DNA of 64,000 nt from Terrisporobacter petrolearius (GTDB taxonomy: Bacteria > Bacillota > Clostridia > Peptostreptococcales > Peptostreptococcaceae), in assembly GCF_020748185.1 (NCBI RefSeq), contig NZ_JAHZMO010000001.1, positions 186,001-250,000 on the forward strand, in the 5' to 3' direction. A model generated the notes under the pieces. It did no database searches, had not been told where the DNA came from, and saw only the letters and a program-made list of their open reading frames with translations. Positions 34,995 to 43,717 of this stretch are shown here, piece after piece. The position numbers and the translations under genes were made by a program. Position 1 is the stretch's first letter; each line of letters opens with the position of its first letter.

Positions 34995-35972
34995 ATGGAA
35001 AATGCAAATTTAAACTTAGTTGAAGTGAAAGGGTTAAAAAAATACTTTCCAGTAAAAGAAGGATTTCTTAAATCAAATTTTATAAAAGCTGTAGATGATG
35101 TAACTCTTCATATAAAAAAGGGTGAAACCTTAGGGTTAGTAGGAGAAAGTGGATGTGGCAAAACTACTTTAGGTAGAGCTATACTTAGGCTTCACGAACC
35201 AACAGAGGGAAAAATTATTTATGACGGTAAAGACATTACTAATGTGAATATGCATTCTTACAGACGAAGAATGCAAATAATTTTTCAAGATCCATATGCT
35301 TCTCTAGACCCAAGAATGACAGTTGGAGATATAATTGGAGAACCATTAGACATTCATAAATTATATAACAATAAACAAGAAAGACAAGATAAAATTTATG
35401 AACTGCTAAAAACAGTTGGATTAAATAAAGAGCATGCAAATAGATTTCCACATGAGTTTTCTGGTGGGCAAAGACAAAGAATAGGTATAGCTAGAGCCTT
35501 GGCTGTGGAACCAGAATTTATAGTTTGTGATGAACCCATATCAGCACTAGATGTGTCAATACAAGCACAAATAGTAAATATGCTTGAAGATTTACAAAGG
35601 GAAAGAGGATTTACTTATTTATTTATAGCCCATGATTTATCTGTAGTAAAACATATAAGCAATAGAATTGGAGTTATGTATTTAGGACATTTGGTAGAAC
35701 TTACATCTAGCAGTGAATTATACAATAAACCTATGCATCCTTACACAAAAACATTATTATCAGCTATTCCAATAGCAGACCCTAAATCTAGTAGAGAAAG
35801 AAAACGTATAGTACTACAAGGTGATATACCAAGTCCTCTAAATCCACCAAGTGGATGTACTTTTAGAACAAGATGTCCATATGTAACTGAAGAGTGTAAA
35901 AATTCAGCACCATTATTGAAAGAATACGAAAAAGGACATTTTGTAGCATGTCATAATATAGAAAAAATATAA
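34995..35972 (+). CDS. oppF: Oligopeptide ABC transporter ATPase OppF
   Basis: The 325-residue ATPase has Walker A GESGCGKTTLG, signature FSGGQRQRIGIA, Walker B FIVCDEPISALD and the C-terminal cysteine cluster CTFRTRCPYVTEEC. It starts 3 bases after oppD with AAGGAGGAG at the oppD end. All catalytic residues are present. Confidence 0.96.
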   Translation: MENANLNLVEVKGLKKYFPVKEGFLKSNFIKAVDDVTLHIKKGETLGLVGESGCGKTTLGRAILRLHEPTEGKIIYDGKDITNVNMHSYRRRMQIIFQDPYASLDPRMTVGDIIGEPLDIHKLYNNKQERQDKIYELLKTVGLNKEHANRFPHEFSGGQRQRIGIARALAVEPEFIVCDEPISALDVSIQAQIVNMLEDLQRERGFTYLFIAHDLSVVKHISNRIGVMYLGHLVELTSSSELYNKPMHPYTKTLLSAIPIADPKSSRERKRIVLQGDIPSPLNPPSGCTFRTRCPYVTEECKNSAPLLKEYEKGHFVACHNIEKI

Positions 35973-36024
35973 GATATATATTACAGAGGGTATATATATA
36001 AATTATTAAAAAAGGGGGAGCAGT

Positions 36025-37647
36025 ATGAAATTTAAGAAAAAAATAGCAGTCTTATTAGCATCAGCTTTAGCAATGTCTACAGCTTTGGCTGGATGTAGTA
36101 ACTCGGGTAGTGGAGGATCGTCAAAAGGAGTGGAACTTAATGTTAACGTAGGTCCAGAACCAACAACAATAGACCCAGCAAAAAACAGTGCAGTTGATGG
36201 CGCTACGCTAATAAATCATGCTTTTGAAGGGTTAATGAAACTAGATGAGGACAATAAAATAGTAGAAGCTCAAGCAGCAAAATATGAAGTTAACAAAGAC
36301 GAAACTGTTTATACTTTTACACTTCGTGAAGGTATAAAATGGTCTGATGGAAAACCAGTAAAAGCAGAGGATTTTGTATATGCATGGCAAAGATTAGTAG
36401 ACCCAAAAACTGGTGCAGATTATAACTACATGATAAGTATGGTTAAAAATGCTAATGAAATAATGGCTGGAAAGAAAAAGCCAAAAGAATTAGGAATAAA
36501 AGCATTAGACGAAAAGACTGTAGAAGTAACATTAACAAATCCTACACCATATTTCTTAGAAGTATGTGCGTTTCCAGCTACATTCCCAGTGAGAAAAGAT
36601 ATAGTAGAAGCTAATACAGATACTTGGTCAACAGATCCAAAAACTTATATAGGAAATGGACCTTATGTATTAAAATCATGGGAACATCAATCTAAGATGA
36701 CATATGTAAAAAATGAAAATTACTATGATTTGAAAAAATTAGGACCAGATACAATTAATTTTGTACTCATGGAAGATAAAAATACTATGTTATCAGCATA
36801 CAAAAATAATGAAATATTATTTGCTGATGACTTACCAAGTGAAGAAATAGAAGCAATGAAAGATAAGGGTTTAGTAATAGAAAAACAATTAGGAACTTAC
36901 TTCTTATCTATAAATGTTAAAAAAGAAGGATTGGATAATGTAAAAGTAAGAGAAGCTTTATCTTTAGCATTAGATAGAGATTATATAGTTGAAAAAGTAG
37001 CTAAAGGTGGTCAAATACCTGCAGATTCATTTGTGGCTACTGGATTAACTGATGCAGATGGAAAAACTGAGTTCCATGAAAATGCTAAAAAATGGTATGA
37101 TGCAAAAGATTATAAAGGTAATGTTGAAAAAGCAAAAAAACTTCTTAAAGAGGCTGGATATGAAAATGGTAAAGGTCTTCCAAGTATAGAGCTTATGTGT
37201 AATCCAGGACATGAGCCAATAATGGAAGCAGTTCAAAATATGTGGAAAGAAAATCTTGGAATAAATGTTACTATATCATCTCAAGACTGGAACGTATTCT
37301 TGGAAACAAGAAAAGAAGGAGACTTCCAAGTTGCTCGTGATGGTTGGTTAGGTGACTACAATGATCCTGTATCTTTTATAGATATGTGGGTAACTGATGG
37401 CGGAAATAATAACGCTCAATGGTCTAATAAAGAATATGACAAATTAGTATCTGAAATAAAATCTACAACTGATGCAAAAGAAAGATATGCAAAAATGCAT
37501 GAAGCAGAAGATATATTGGCAAAAGATATGCCAATAGTACCAATATACTTCTATACTGATTTATACTTAATATCAGATAAATTAGAAGGTATGTATACTT
37601 CACCACTTGGATACAAATACTTTATGTATTGTACAGTAACTGAATAG
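36025..37647 (+). CDS. oppA: Oligopeptide-binding lipoprotein OppA
   Basis: The 540-residue protein has a signal peptide ending in the lipobox LAGC with Cys24 as the lipid anchor, a glycine/serine linker and a family 5 solute-binding domain (GPEPTTIDPAKNSAVDGA, LREGIKWSDGKPVKAEDFVY, GNGPYVLKSWEHQ). It captures peptides for the transporter encoded just upstream. It lies 52 bases after oppF behind AAAAGGGGGAG; this larger gap, unlike the tight spacing of oppBCDF, may allow separate control of its abundance. A terminator follows. Confidence 0.95.
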   Translation: MKFKKKIAVLLASALAMSTALAGCSNSGSGGSSKGVELNVNVGPEPTTIDPAKNSAVDGATLINHAFEGLMKLDEDNKIVEAQAAKYEVNKDETVYTFTLREGIKWSDGKPVKAEDFVYAWQRLVDPKTGADYNYMISMVKNANEIMAGKKKPKELGIKALDEKTVEVTLTNPTPYFLEVCAFPATFPVRKDIVEANTDTWSTDPKTYIGNGPYVLKSWEHQSKMTYVKNENYYDLKKLGPDTINFVLMEDKNTMLSAYKNNEILFADDLPSEEIEAMKDKGLVIEKQLGTYFLSINVKKEGLDNVKVREALSLALDRDYIVEKVAKGGQIPADSFVATGLTDADGKTEFHENAKKWYDAKDYKGNVEKAKKLLKEAGYENGKGLPSIELMCNPGHEPIMEAVQNMWKENLGINVTISSQDWNVFLETRKEGDFQVARDGWLGDYNDPVSFIDMWVTDGGNNNAQWSNKEYDKLVSEIKSTTDAKERYAKMHEAEDILAKDMPIVPIYFYTDLYLISDKLEGMYTSPLGYKYFMYCTVTE

Positions 37648-37672
37648 TAATTTAATAAATAGTAAAAAATAT

Positions 37673-37710
37673 CACTCACTATGCCAAATAAGGCTTAGTG
37701 AGTGTTTTTT
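37673..37710 (+). terminator. Terminator of the opp operon
   Basis: CACTCACTATGCC pairs with GGCTTAGTGAGTG (one mismatch) around AAATAA, followed by six T residues. The convergent small gene ends right beside it. Confidence 0.85.
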
Positions 37711-37711
37711 A

Positions 37712-37939
37712 TTATAGAATACTAAATGTATATCTAATTTTTCGTGGTAAATCTAATATGTATTCTACAGATCCATCTGAAAAAGTGTTTTTTTCATAAT
37801 TTGGCATACTTCCACCAATCCATTCAGCAATAGTATTTTCGATATTATCAGTTTCAATTTCTTTGAAAAATTTATCATCAAAAATATATACGCCAGCACA
37901 AGGGTTATAGATTTCTCTGGATACTTCATATTCCTTCAT
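37712..37939 (-). CDS. Hypothetical protein, 75 residues
   Basis: I do not recognise this protein. The ATG at 37939 is preceded on the reverse strand by AAAGGAGG at a normal distance, which makes it a real gene rather than chance; a start 27 bases further up lacks such a site. The protein is acidic in the middle, with EWIGGSMPNYEKN and a basic end. There is no signal peptide or metal motif. It runs convergent to opp. Confidence 0.7.
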   Translation of the reverse strand: MKEYEVSREIYNPCAGVYIFDDKFFKEIETDNIENTIAEWIGGSMPNYEKNTFSDGSVEYILDLPRKIRYTFSIL

Positions 37940-38113
37940 AAGCTTGCCTCCTTTATTGAAATACAAATTTTTACAATTTAATCTATTCGATAAAATATAT
38001 AAGTTTCCTTTAATAATTAGAAATTATAATATTATATTGAAAACATATTATTTATTAATTAAAACTCTATGATATAATGAGTACCATTAAAATATAAATT
38101 TGTGGAGGATTAT

Positions 38114-39037
38114 ATGAACTTTGTAGCTATAGACTTTGAGACATCAAATGAAAAAAGAGCATCTGCATGTTCTTTAGGTATTACTGTTGTAAAAAATAAT
38201 AAAATAATAGAGGAAAAATATTGGTTAATTAAGCCAAAACCACTTAGATTTGAACCAAGAAATATAATTATACACGGAATTAGAGAAGAAGATGTAATTG
38301 ATGAAAAAGAATTTGATGAATTATGGCCAGAGATAAAAACATATTTAGAAGATAATTTGGTAATAGCACATAATGCATCCTTTGATTTTTCAGTACTTAG
38401 AAATACACTAGATATTTATAATTTAGAATATCCAAATTTAGATTATGCATGTACTTTAGTAGCTTCAAAATTATTTTATAGTTATTTAAATAATCATAAG
38501 CTGAATACGGTAAATAGACATTTAGGTTATAAGTTTAATCATCATCATGCTAGTGCGGATGCTACTGCTGCTGCCAATATTTTGATAAATATTTCTAAAG
38601 AATTGAATTTAAACAATATAGATGATGTAGCTAATATTGTAGGATTCAAGTTAGGCAGTATAGGTGATAATACTTATGCACCATGCAAGAAAATAAGAAA
38701 AGGTGTTGTTTCAAATAGATGTGAAGATAATGAGTATGACAATAATATATTTTCATCAAAAACTGATTACTTTAAAAATAAAATAGTAGTATTCACAGGA
38801 GAACTAAACTTTATGAGTAGAGCTGAAGTAACAAAAGTTATAAATGATTTAGGTGGCATAACAAGGAACTCTGTTACTAAAAAAACTAATATTTTAATTA
38901 CTAATGTTAGAAATATTGAAGATTTAAGCCAAAACCAAATGAGTAATAAGTTAAGAACAGCAGTTAATTATATAAATCAAGGACAAGATTTAATAATAAT
39001 AAATGAAGCAAAATTAGAAAAAATATTAAATATATAA
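38114..39037 (+). CDS. DEDDh 3'-5' exonuclease with C-terminal BRCT domain
   Basis: The protein (307 residues) has an exonuclease domain like the DNA polymerase III epsilon subunit: Exo I DFETSN near 6, Exo II HNASFDFSVLR near 92 and the Exo III histidine region HHHASADATAA near 155. Residues about 225-305 form a BRCT domain of the ligase/RFC type (NKIVVFTGELNFMSRAEV). The start at 38114 has GGAGG 5 bases before it; a GTG at 38102 overlaps that site. It is a stand-alone nuclease for DNA repair or turnover by family analogy. Confidence 0.9.
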   Translation: MNFVAIDFETSNEKRASACSLGITVVKNNKIIEEKYWLIKPKPLRFEPRNIIIHGIREEDVIDEKEFDELWPEIKTYLEDNLVIAHNASFDFSVLRNTLDIYNLEYPNLDYACTLVASKLFYSYLNNHKLNTVNRHLGYKFNHHHASADATAAANILINISKELNLNNIDDVANIVGFKLGSIGDNTYAPCKKIRKGVVSNRCEDNEYDNNIFSSKTDYFKNKIVVFTGELNFMSRAEVTKVINDLGGITRNSVTKKTNILITNVRNIEDLSQNQMSNKLRTAVNYINQGQDLIIINEAKLEKILNI

Positions 39038-39049
39038 AAATATATTTCT

Positions 39050-39078
39050 TTGACTTTATTACTTTCCGGGAGTATGAT
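39050..39078 (+). promoter_or_regulatory. Promoter of the SulP transporter gene
   Basis: TTGACT at 39050-39055 and TATGAT at 39073-39078 are 17 bases apart. The start codon lies 38 bases further on. Confidence 0.7.
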
Positions 39079-39116
39079 ACAAAAGGACGAAGTTTTAAAG
39101 GAGGTAATATAATAGA

Positions 39117-40382
39117 ATGTCGCCAAAGTTAATCACAATGTTTAGAAATAATGAAATAAGTGGTGAACTAATGAAAAATGATATAATAGCTGGTTTTATA
39201 GTAGCAATAATAGCACTTCCGCTATCTATAGCTTTAGCTATATCATCAGGAGTATCACCAGAGAAAGGCCTTATTACAGCTATATTTGCTGGATTTATGA
39301 TATCTTTTTTAGGTGGTAGTAAGGTGCAAATAGGGGGACCTACAGGTGCATTTGTAGTAATTGTTTATGGGATTGTAAAAATCCATGGAATTGATGGTCT
39401 TATTATTGCAACCATAATGTCTGGAATAATACTAGTTATTATGGGTATGCTGAAAATGGGAAACCTTATAAAATATGTTCCACAAACGGTCACGGTTGGA
39501 TTTACTAGTGGAATTGCAGTTACTTTGCTAATTACACAAATTAAAGATTTATTAGGGTTAAATATAAAAGATGTTCCAGCTGAAGCATTACATAAAATTG
39601 TAGCCTATATGGAAAATTTAAATAGTTTTCATGTAATTACTTTTTTAATAGGTTTAGCATGTATTTTGATAATGGTATATTGGCCCAAAGTAAATAAAAG
39701 TGTGCCAGCATCAATAATAGCCTTAGTATTTGCAACGCTAGTTGTAAAAATATTTAGTTTAAATGTTGATACAATTGGAAGTTTATATTCCAACATATCC
39801 TCAACTATACCAATGCCAAGCATTCCAAAAATTAATATGAATAAAATAATTCAATTAATTCAGCCAGCCATAACCATAGCAGTTTTGGCATCCATAGAAT
39901 CACTCTTATCTTGTGTTGTTTCAGATAAAATGATCGATGATAATCACGACTCAAATAGTGAACTTGTAGCACAAGGTTTTGGAAATATTGCTTCGGCTAT
40001 ATTTGGAGGAATACCTGCAACAGGTGCAATAGCAAGAACAGCTGCAAATGTAAAAAACGGAGGAAGAAGTCCTATATCTGGAATAATCCATGCCATTACA
40101 CTTCTTTTAATAATGATATTATTAATGCCATTAGCAAAAATGATTCCTATGACAGTTTTATCTGCAATACTAATAATAGTTTCTTATAATATGGGTGAGT
40201 GGAAAGAAATGAAAGAAATGATGAATCTACCAAAAATAGATATACTCGTTCTTTTATCCACATTTATTTTAACGATAGTATTTGATTTGGTTATTGCCAT
40301 AATAGTTGGTATGAGTATACATTTAATCTCTGTTTTATTTATGGATAAAAGTGATGATAAAGTTACTAAAGAAGTTGCTTAA
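39117..40382 (+). CDS. SulP family anion transporter without STAS domain
   Basis: The 421-residue protein has the SulP/SLC26 core with 10-14 hydrophobic segments and the family segments GFIVAIIALPLSIALAISSG, GGPTGAFVVIVYGIV and GGIPATGAIARTAANVKNGG. SulP members carry sulfate, bicarbonate or other anions. It ends just after the last span (LFMDKSDDK), so the cytoplasmic C-terminal STAS domain of most relatives is absent. The start follows AAAGGAGG. Without a substrate-specific neighbour, the anion cannot be told. Confidence 0.9.
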   Translation: MSPKLITMFRNNEISGELMKNDIIAGFIVAIIALPLSIALAISSGVSPEKGLITAIFAGFMISFLGGSKVQIGGPTGAFVVIVYGIVKIHGIDGLIIATIMSGIILVIMGMLKMGNLIKYVPQTVTVGFTSGIAVTLLITQIKDLLGLNIKDVPAEALHKIVAYMENLNSFHVITFLIGLACILIMVYWPKVNKSVPASIIALVFATLVVKIFSLNVDTIGSLYSNISSTIPMPSIPKINMNKIIQLIQPAITIAVLASIESLLSCVVSDKMIDDNHDSNSELVAQGFGNIASAIFGGIPATGAIARTAANVKNGGRSPISGIIHAITLLLIMILLMPLAKMIPMTVLSAILIIVSYNMGEWKEMKEMMNLPKIDILVLLSTFILTIVFDLVIAIIVGMSIHLISVLFMDKSDDKVTKEVA

Positions 40383-40408
40383 TACACAAATATTTTTTGA
40401 AACATGTA

Positions 40409-40439
40409 TTGACTCTATACTTAGTATAGACTTTATAAT
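40409..40439 (+). promoter_or_regulatory. MerR-type promoter of the MATE gene
   Basis: TTGACT (40409-40414) and TATAAT (40434-40439) are separated by 19 bases, too long for normal use. The spacer begins with CTATAC-TTA-GTATAG, a dyad with 7-bp arms when one flanking base pair is counted. This is the hallmark of promoters that MerR activators untwist. A MerR gene lies downstream of the MATE gene. Confidence 0.85.
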
Positions 40440-40469
40440 ATACCTTAGTATTTTAATAGGAGGTATATT

Positions 40470-41816
40470 ATGGTTACAGAATTTTTAAGTTATGCAATAC
40501 CATCTGCTTTGGCAAACTTTATTTCATCTTTATACACAGTCGTAGACGGAATATTTGTAGGTCAAGGTGTTGGAGATACGGCTTTAGCTGCCGTAAATAT
40601 AGTACTTCCTTTTACTGTTGTATTATTTGGAATAGCAAGTATGCTAGCAGTAGGTGGAGGAGCATTAGTATCAAAAAATGTTGGTGCTAATAATATAGAT
40701 AAAGCATTAAATATATTTAGACAAGTAATGAAATTATTATTAATAATATGTATAGTTACAACTATAACTTGTGTGGCATTTCCAGAACAAATAGTTAGGA
40801 TGCTTGGAGCAACAGATAATTTGGAGCCTATGGCAACAGAATACTTAAGATATTATGCAATTTTCTGCACGCCAAACTTAGTAGGTATAGTATTAAATTC
40901 ATTTGTTAGAAATGATAATAGACCAAAACTTGCCATGGTTTCAACTATAGCAGGTGCCATTACAAATGTAATTCTTGATTATGTATTTATATTCCCACTT
41001 GCCATGGGTATAAAAGGAGCTGCAATAGCTACTGGACTTGGCCAAATAGTGACAGTGTCAATGTTATTACCACATTTCTTAAGAAAAAGAGGCGTATTAA
41101 GCTTTGGGAATGCATCATTAAACAAAGATACTTTAAAAGAAGTATTAAACGTTGGATTTCCATCATTCTTTGGACAATTAAGTTTCTCAATAATAGTATT
41201 CTTACACAATATAGCATTCTCAAATTACATGGGAGAAATAGGAATATCAACATATAGTATAATAAACTATATAACAACAAATATATATATGGTATTATTA
41301 GGATTAACATTCGGAGCACAGCCGCTTATAAGTTATAATTTTGGTAGAAAAGATAAACATAAAATGTTGAAATTCTATAAAATTAATGTAATATCATCTT
41401 TAGTAGTAAGTATAAGTGCAGCTGCAATTTGTTATATATTTGGAACTAGTGTAGTTGGTATATTTACAACAGATCCTAAAATAGCTGAACTTGCTTATAA
41501 TGGTATAAAAATAGCATGTCTTGCTTATATAGTAGGTAGTGTAAATCTAGATACATTAGTTTATTACCAAGCAGTTGAAATACCTTTATTCTCGAATTTA
41601 TTCTGCGTATTTAGAGCAATGGTATTTTTACCAATATGTTTATATGTATTACCTAAGATATTTGGGTTAAATGGAATTTGGGCAAGTGTCTTAATATCAG
41701 AATCACTAACATTTATAGTTATGTATATAATTGCTAATGTAAAAAAATATACAGATATTGTTTTAAATAAAGAAAAAAAAGCAGTGGAATCACTTGAAGA
41801 AGCTACTATAATATAG
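40470..41816 (+). CDS. MATE family multidrug efflux transporter
   Basis: The 448-residue protein shows about twelve spans in two halves, with YTVVDGIFVGQGVGDTALAA near 22 and a matching LTFGAQPLISYNFGR segment in the second half. It belongs to the MepA-like branch of MATE exporters. The start has TAGGAGG upstream and the transcript would begin at the MerR-type promoter only 30 bases earlier. Inducible export of a drug or toxic metabolite is likely. Confidence 0.93.
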   Translation: MVTEFLSYAIPSALANFISSLYTVVDGIFVGQGVGDTALAAVNIVLPFTVVLFGIASMLAVGGGALVSKNVGANNIDKALNIFRQVMKLLLIICIVTTITCVAFPEQIVRMLGATDNLEPMATEYLRYYAIFCTPNLVGIVLNSFVRNDNRPKLAMVSTIAGAITNVILDYVFIFPLAMGIKGAAIATGLGQIVTVSMLLPHFLRKRGVLSFGNASLNKDTLKEVLNVGFPSFFGQLSFSIIVFLHNIAFSNYMGEIGISTYSIINYITTNIYMVLLGLTFGAQPLISYNFGRKDKHKMLKFYKINVISSLVVSISAAAICYIFGTSVVGIFTTDPKIAELAYNGIKIACLAYIVGSVNLDTLVYYQAVEIPLFSNLFCVFRAMVFLPICLYVLPKIFGLNGIWASVLISESLTFIVMYIIANVKKYTDIVLNKEKKAVESLEEATII

Positions 41817-41823
41817 ATATAAT

Positions 41824-41856
41824 AAGGACATTAATATTTAAATTAATGTCCTTTTT
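41824..41856 (+). terminator. Terminator after the MATE gene
   Basis: AAGGACATTAAT pairs perfectly with ATTAATGTCCTT around six bases, followed by T residues. The MerR gene starts 27 bases later, so it needs readthrough or its own weak promoter. Confidence 0.8.
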
Positions 41857-41882
41857 ATATACATAATTTTGGAGGTGATAAA

Positions 41883-42704
41883 TTGGGAAAGTATTTGTCT
41901 ATTGGTCAAATGGGAAAATTAAATAACTTATCAGTACAAACTTTAAGGCATTATGAAAAGGTTGGATTGTTAAAACCTTCTTATATAAATGAAGATACAG
42001 GTTATAGGTATTATTCTATGAAAGATTTTAATACTATAGATTTAATAAAACAGTGCAAGGCCATGGGACTATCTTTAGAAGAAATAAAAGAGGTTGCAAA
42101 TAACTATACATCATTGGAATCCATAGTTGATATACTAGGAAACCAAAAAAAAATAGTAACAGAAAAAATGAAAGAATTAGAGAATATAAAAAATAAAGTG
42201 GAGTCATTAGAAGCTAAAATAAAAATATCTTTAAATATAGGTATAAATGATATTTTTATAAAATACAATGAGGAAAGAAAATTTATTCAGTATAATTTTA
42301 CAGATCGCTTTTCTGATGAGTTTGAAATTAACTTAAGGAAAATTCTTTTGGAAGTAGAACGAGATTATGAGAATGTTAATGCGGAAATAGCTTTCACCGT
42401 ATCGTATGAAGATGTGAAAAGAGAAGGACGAGCAGAGTGTAAAAATGTAATGATTAATTTGGGGCAAAATGTGTCTTATAAAGACGATAAAATAATTTCA
42501 ATGGAGAAAGGAAATTATTTAACTATGTATTTTGATGATACTTACAGAGATTCAGGTAAATATTATGACGTGATAATGAAATACATAGAAAATAATAATA
42601 TAAAAACTATTGGAGACTTTAATGAAATATATATAATGACTAGAGTAGGAAATGATGGGAAAGAAAAATCACTTGGACAAATAGAAATTTTAATAGAAGA
42701 TTAG
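41883..42704 (+). CDS. MerR family regulator with GyrI-like effector-binding domain (BmrR type)
   Basis: The 273-residue protein has an N-terminal winged-helix MerR domain (SIGQMGKLNNLSVQTLRHYE, then GYRYYSMKDF), a coiled-coil linker about 80-118 and a C-terminal effector domain about 125-273 resembling BmrR/GyrI small-molecule binding domains. It starts with TTG behind GGAGGTGATAAA. It lies just after the MATE gene, whose promoter has the 19-base MerR spacing, so it most likely activates that gene when it binds a drug. No metal-binding cysteine set is present. Confidence 0.9.
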   Translation: MGKYLSIGQMGKLNNLSVQTLRHYEKVGLLKPSYINEDTGYRYYSMKDFNTIDLIKQCKAMGLSLEEIKEVANNYTSLESIVDILGNQKKIVTEKMKELENIKNKVESLEAKIKISLNIGINDIFIKYNEERKFIQYNFTDRFSDEFEINLRKILLEVERDYENVNAEIAFTVSYEDVKREGRAECKNVMINLGQNVSYKDDKIISMEKGNYLTMYFDDTYRDSGKYYDVIMKYIENNNIKTIGDFNEIYIMTRVGNDGKEKSLGQIEILIED

Positions 42705-42711
42705 TTAAAAT

Positions 42712-42761
42712 AAAAATAAGCTATCAAAAAAATTCATGATAGCTTATTATAGCTTATTTTT
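42712..42761 (+). terminator. Terminator with two alternative stems after the MerR gene
   Basis: AATAAGCTATCA (42715-42726) pairs with TGATAGCTTATT (42737-42748). The outer AAAAATAAGCT can instead pair with a second AGCTTATTTTT copy at 42751-42761, which carries the T tract. Confidence 0.65.
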
Positions 42762-42877
42762 AAATTTCGCATTAATTAATTATGTAATTTGCTGGTAATG
42801 TATATAATCTTTATAAGCATATATTTATATAATACAACTTATAAATTAAGTGGGGATTTATGTAAGGAGGTATTTTA

Positions 42878-43528
42878 TTGAAAAATAGAAGAAAGTATTT
42901 ATTCATAGGAATAATATTTTTTGTTATTACAAGTTTATTTTTTATAGGTAGGGTTGAATGGAAAAGTATAAATAATAATAGCCCTAAGGTAGATATGAAT
43001 GTAAATACAAATTTTAATTTACCACAAAACCAAATAGAATATATACAGTCACTAGTAGGGTTGGAATCAAAAGATATGAAAATATTGGACAATCCATTGA
43101 GAATAGAGGGAAGTTTTTATATACCAGAAGATACAATATTAAGTTTTGTTAGTCACTATTTAAAAAATACAAACAATAAAGATATTGAAAATATAAAAAT
43201 TACGATTAATGAAAATGGATTAACTATAGGAGGTCAATATAAGCTTCTTGCTTACTTAAAAACTCCAATAGATATAGACATATTACCTACCTTAACTGAA
43301 GATAATGATTTGAAACTTAATTTAAAAGATATTAGGGTATTAAATTTAAGTTTAAACAACGATATTGTTGATGCTATAGCTGATAGCTGGTTTTCAAACT
43401 TAGATAATATTACTGTGGATAAGGGTGATATAATAATAGAAAAAACTTTTTTCAAAAACACCTACATAAAATCAATATCTGTTGAAAAAGATTTTTTAGT
43501 AGTAAATTTAAGCACAAGTCTAAAATAA
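42878..43528 (+). CDS. Hypothetical membrane-anchored protein, 216 residues
   Basis: I cannot name this protein. It has one N-terminal membrane helix (about 7-24, LFIGIIFFVITSLFFIG) after a basic start, with the remaining 190 residues predicted outside the cell. The outer part alternates beta-like stretches and resembles YpmS/DUF2140-type anchored proteins in layout only. It starts with TTG behind AAGGAGG. It stands alone between two terminators. Confidence 0.75.
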   Translation: MKNRRKYLFIGIIFFVITSLFFIGRVEWKSINNNSPKVDMNVNTNFNLPQNQIEYIQSLVGLESKDMKILDNPLRIEGSFYIPEDTILSFVSHYLKNTNNKDIENIKITINENGLTIGGQYKLLAYLKTPIDIDILPTLTEDNDLKLNLKDIRVLNLSLNNDIVDAIADSWFSNLDNITVDKGDIIIEKTFFKNTYIKSISVEKDFLVVNLSTSLK

Positions 43529-43532
43529 AATT

Positions 43533-43561
43533 GATAGATTAATTTCTATCTTTTTTTTTTT
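43533..43561 (+). terminator. Terminator before the CO dehydrogenase unit
   Basis: GATAGA pairs with TCTATC around six bases and is followed by eleven T residues. The stem is short but the T tract is very strong. Confidence 0.65.
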
Positions 43562-43717
43562 GAAAAATACAAAAATATGTTTAGGAAAAAGTTTCCAAGG
43601 TATGTATAGTAATAGGAAGAAAAAATTGTTAGTTAATAAACTATCACAATAACTAAGCTAATCAAAAATCATTTCTTAGAATGTAAAAATCAAAAATTAT
43701 TTTTAGGGGGAGTTAAA

